7,801 nucleotides of DNA, taken from positions 1-7,801 of the forward strand of contig CAIYQF010000434.1 in the NCBI GenBank assembly GCA_903928325.1, read 5' to 3'. Positions 7,161 to 7,801 of the stretch are shown here, one piece after another. The position numbers were made by a program, and so were the translations under genes. The DNA is from an uncultured beta proteobacterium. GTDB lineage: Bacteria > Pseudomonadota > Gammaproteobacteria > Burkholderiales > Burkholderiaceae_C. The notes beneath the pieces were generated by a model. The model was given only the letters and a program-made list of their open reading frames with translations, was not told the DNA's origin and ran no database searches. Positions within the stretch are counted from its first letter, which is position 1; every line of letters starts with the position of its first letter.

Positions 7161-7801
7161 TTAGGCGACCACGCCCTTGGCCACGTCGGCGTATTCCTCA
7201 ATCTGGTCAAAGTTCAGGTACTGGTAGATTTTGCTGCCGTCCTTGTTGATCACGCCCATGTCGGCCTGGTATTCGGCCACGGTGGGAATGCGGCCCAGCT
7301 TGGACGCAATCGCCGCCAGTTCGGCTGAGGCCAAGTAGACGTTGGTGTTCTTACCCAAACGGTTGGGGAAGTTGCGGGTCGAGGTGGACACCACAGTGGC
7401 ACCTTCGCGCACCTGTGCCTGGTTGCCCATGCACAGCGAGCAGCCCGGCATTTCGGTGCGGGCGCCAGCCGCGCCAAACACGCCGTAATGGCCTTCGCGG
7501 GTCAATTCCGCCGCGTCCATTTTGGTGGGCGGCGCAATCCACAGCTTGACCGGGATATCGCGCTTGCCTTCGAGCAGCTTGGAGGCCGCGCGGAAGTGGC
7601 CGATATTGGTCATGCACGAGCCAATAAACACCTCGTCGATCTTGGCGCCCGCCACGTCAGACAGCAGCTTGGCGTCGTCCGGGTCGTTGGGGCAGCACAG
7701 CACCGGTTCTTTCAGGTCGTTCAGGTCAATCTCGATGACGGCGGCGTACTCGGCGTCCTTGTCGGCCTCCAGCAAGCTGGGGTTGGCCAACCAGGCTTCG
7801 A
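7161..7801 (-). CDS. acnB: Aconitate hydratase B, C-terminal part (5' end outside window)
   Basis: AcnB interconverts citrate and isocitrate through cis-aconitate in the TCA cycle, in the cytoplasm, using a [4Fe-4S] cluster. It also acts on 2-methylaconitate in some bacteria. The frame is open to the window edge; 212 residues are visible of about 865, and the TTG at 7790 is an internal leucine rather than a start. The segment contains ADKDAEYAAVIEIDLN, then FIGSCMTNIGHFRAA with the first cluster cysteine (codon 7614-7616), APPTKMDAAELT, and PGCSLCMGNQ with the other two (codons 7440-7442 and 7431-7433). Next comes STSTRNFPNRLG, whose arginines bind substrate in aconitases, and the tail ends near YQYLNFDQIEEYA. 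The cysteine spacing (58 and 3 residues) is close to E. coli Cys710, 769 and 772. The N-terminal HEAT-like domain is not in the window. The gene converges on recD without functional linkage. Confidence 0.98.
   Translation of the reverse strand, partial: EAWLANPSLLEADKDAEYAAVIEIDLNDLKEPVLCCPNDPDDAKLLSDVAGAKIDEVFIGSCMTNIGHFRAASKLLEGKRDIPVKLWIAPPTKMDAAELTREGHYGVFGAAGARTEMPGCSLCMGNQAQVREGATVVSTSTRNFPNRLGKNTNVYLASAELAAIASKLGRIPTVAEYQADMGVINKDGSKIYQYLNFDQIEEYADVAKGVVA

Noticed and set aside
1..7801. Defence island, mobile element, CRISPR array, tRNA or riboswitch
   Set aside because: I saw no transposase, integrase, terminal inverted repeats, spaced direct repeats or tRNA-like fold. The only non-coding stretch is 46 bases and is accounted for by the hairpin.

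Overview
The window is ordinary bacterial core genome, GC-rich and almost fully coding. It most likely comes from a betaproteobacterium of the order Burkholderiales, and the family Comamonadaceae (Rhodoferax, Polaromonas or Acidovorax-like) is a reasonable guess. That placement rests on recalled protein similarity, on strong G/C preference at third codon positions and on gene order, not on a search.

Positions 1-7114 carry a plus-strand gene cluster for the three subunits of the RecBCD helicase-nuclease (exonuclease V), in the order recC (5' end outside the window), recB, recD. Both junctions are ATGA overlaps, where the start codon of one gene shares bases with the stop codon of the gene before. 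This suggests one transcript with coupled translation and balanced production of subunits that assemble 1:1:1. The ptrA protease gene that lies between recC and recB in Escherichia coli is absent. RecB has the superfamily 1A helicase motifs and the catalytic residues of the C-terminal nuclease. RecD has the superfamily 1B helicase motifs. The RecC part present is the C-terminal region that contacts RecB and lacks catalytic motifs. The complex should therefore be functional: RecB (3'-5') and RecD (5'-3') unwind double-strand ends, RecC scans for Chi, and the RecB nuclease cuts and helps load RecA.

Positions 7115-7160 are a 46-base gap between converging genes. It holds a 9-bp inverted repeat that probably acts as a shared, bidirectional terminator.

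Positions 7161-7801 on the minus strand are the 3' end of acnB (aconitate hydratase B, TCA cycle), including all three cysteines that bind the [4Fe-4S] cluster. It has no evident functional link to recBCD.

I looked for an undescribed system and did not find one. The other long open frames are shadow frames of these genes. The points worth a second look are modest: the compact recCBD layout, two E. coli-type Chi octamers inside recC and recB, family-level length differences in RecB and RecD, and the shared hairpin.
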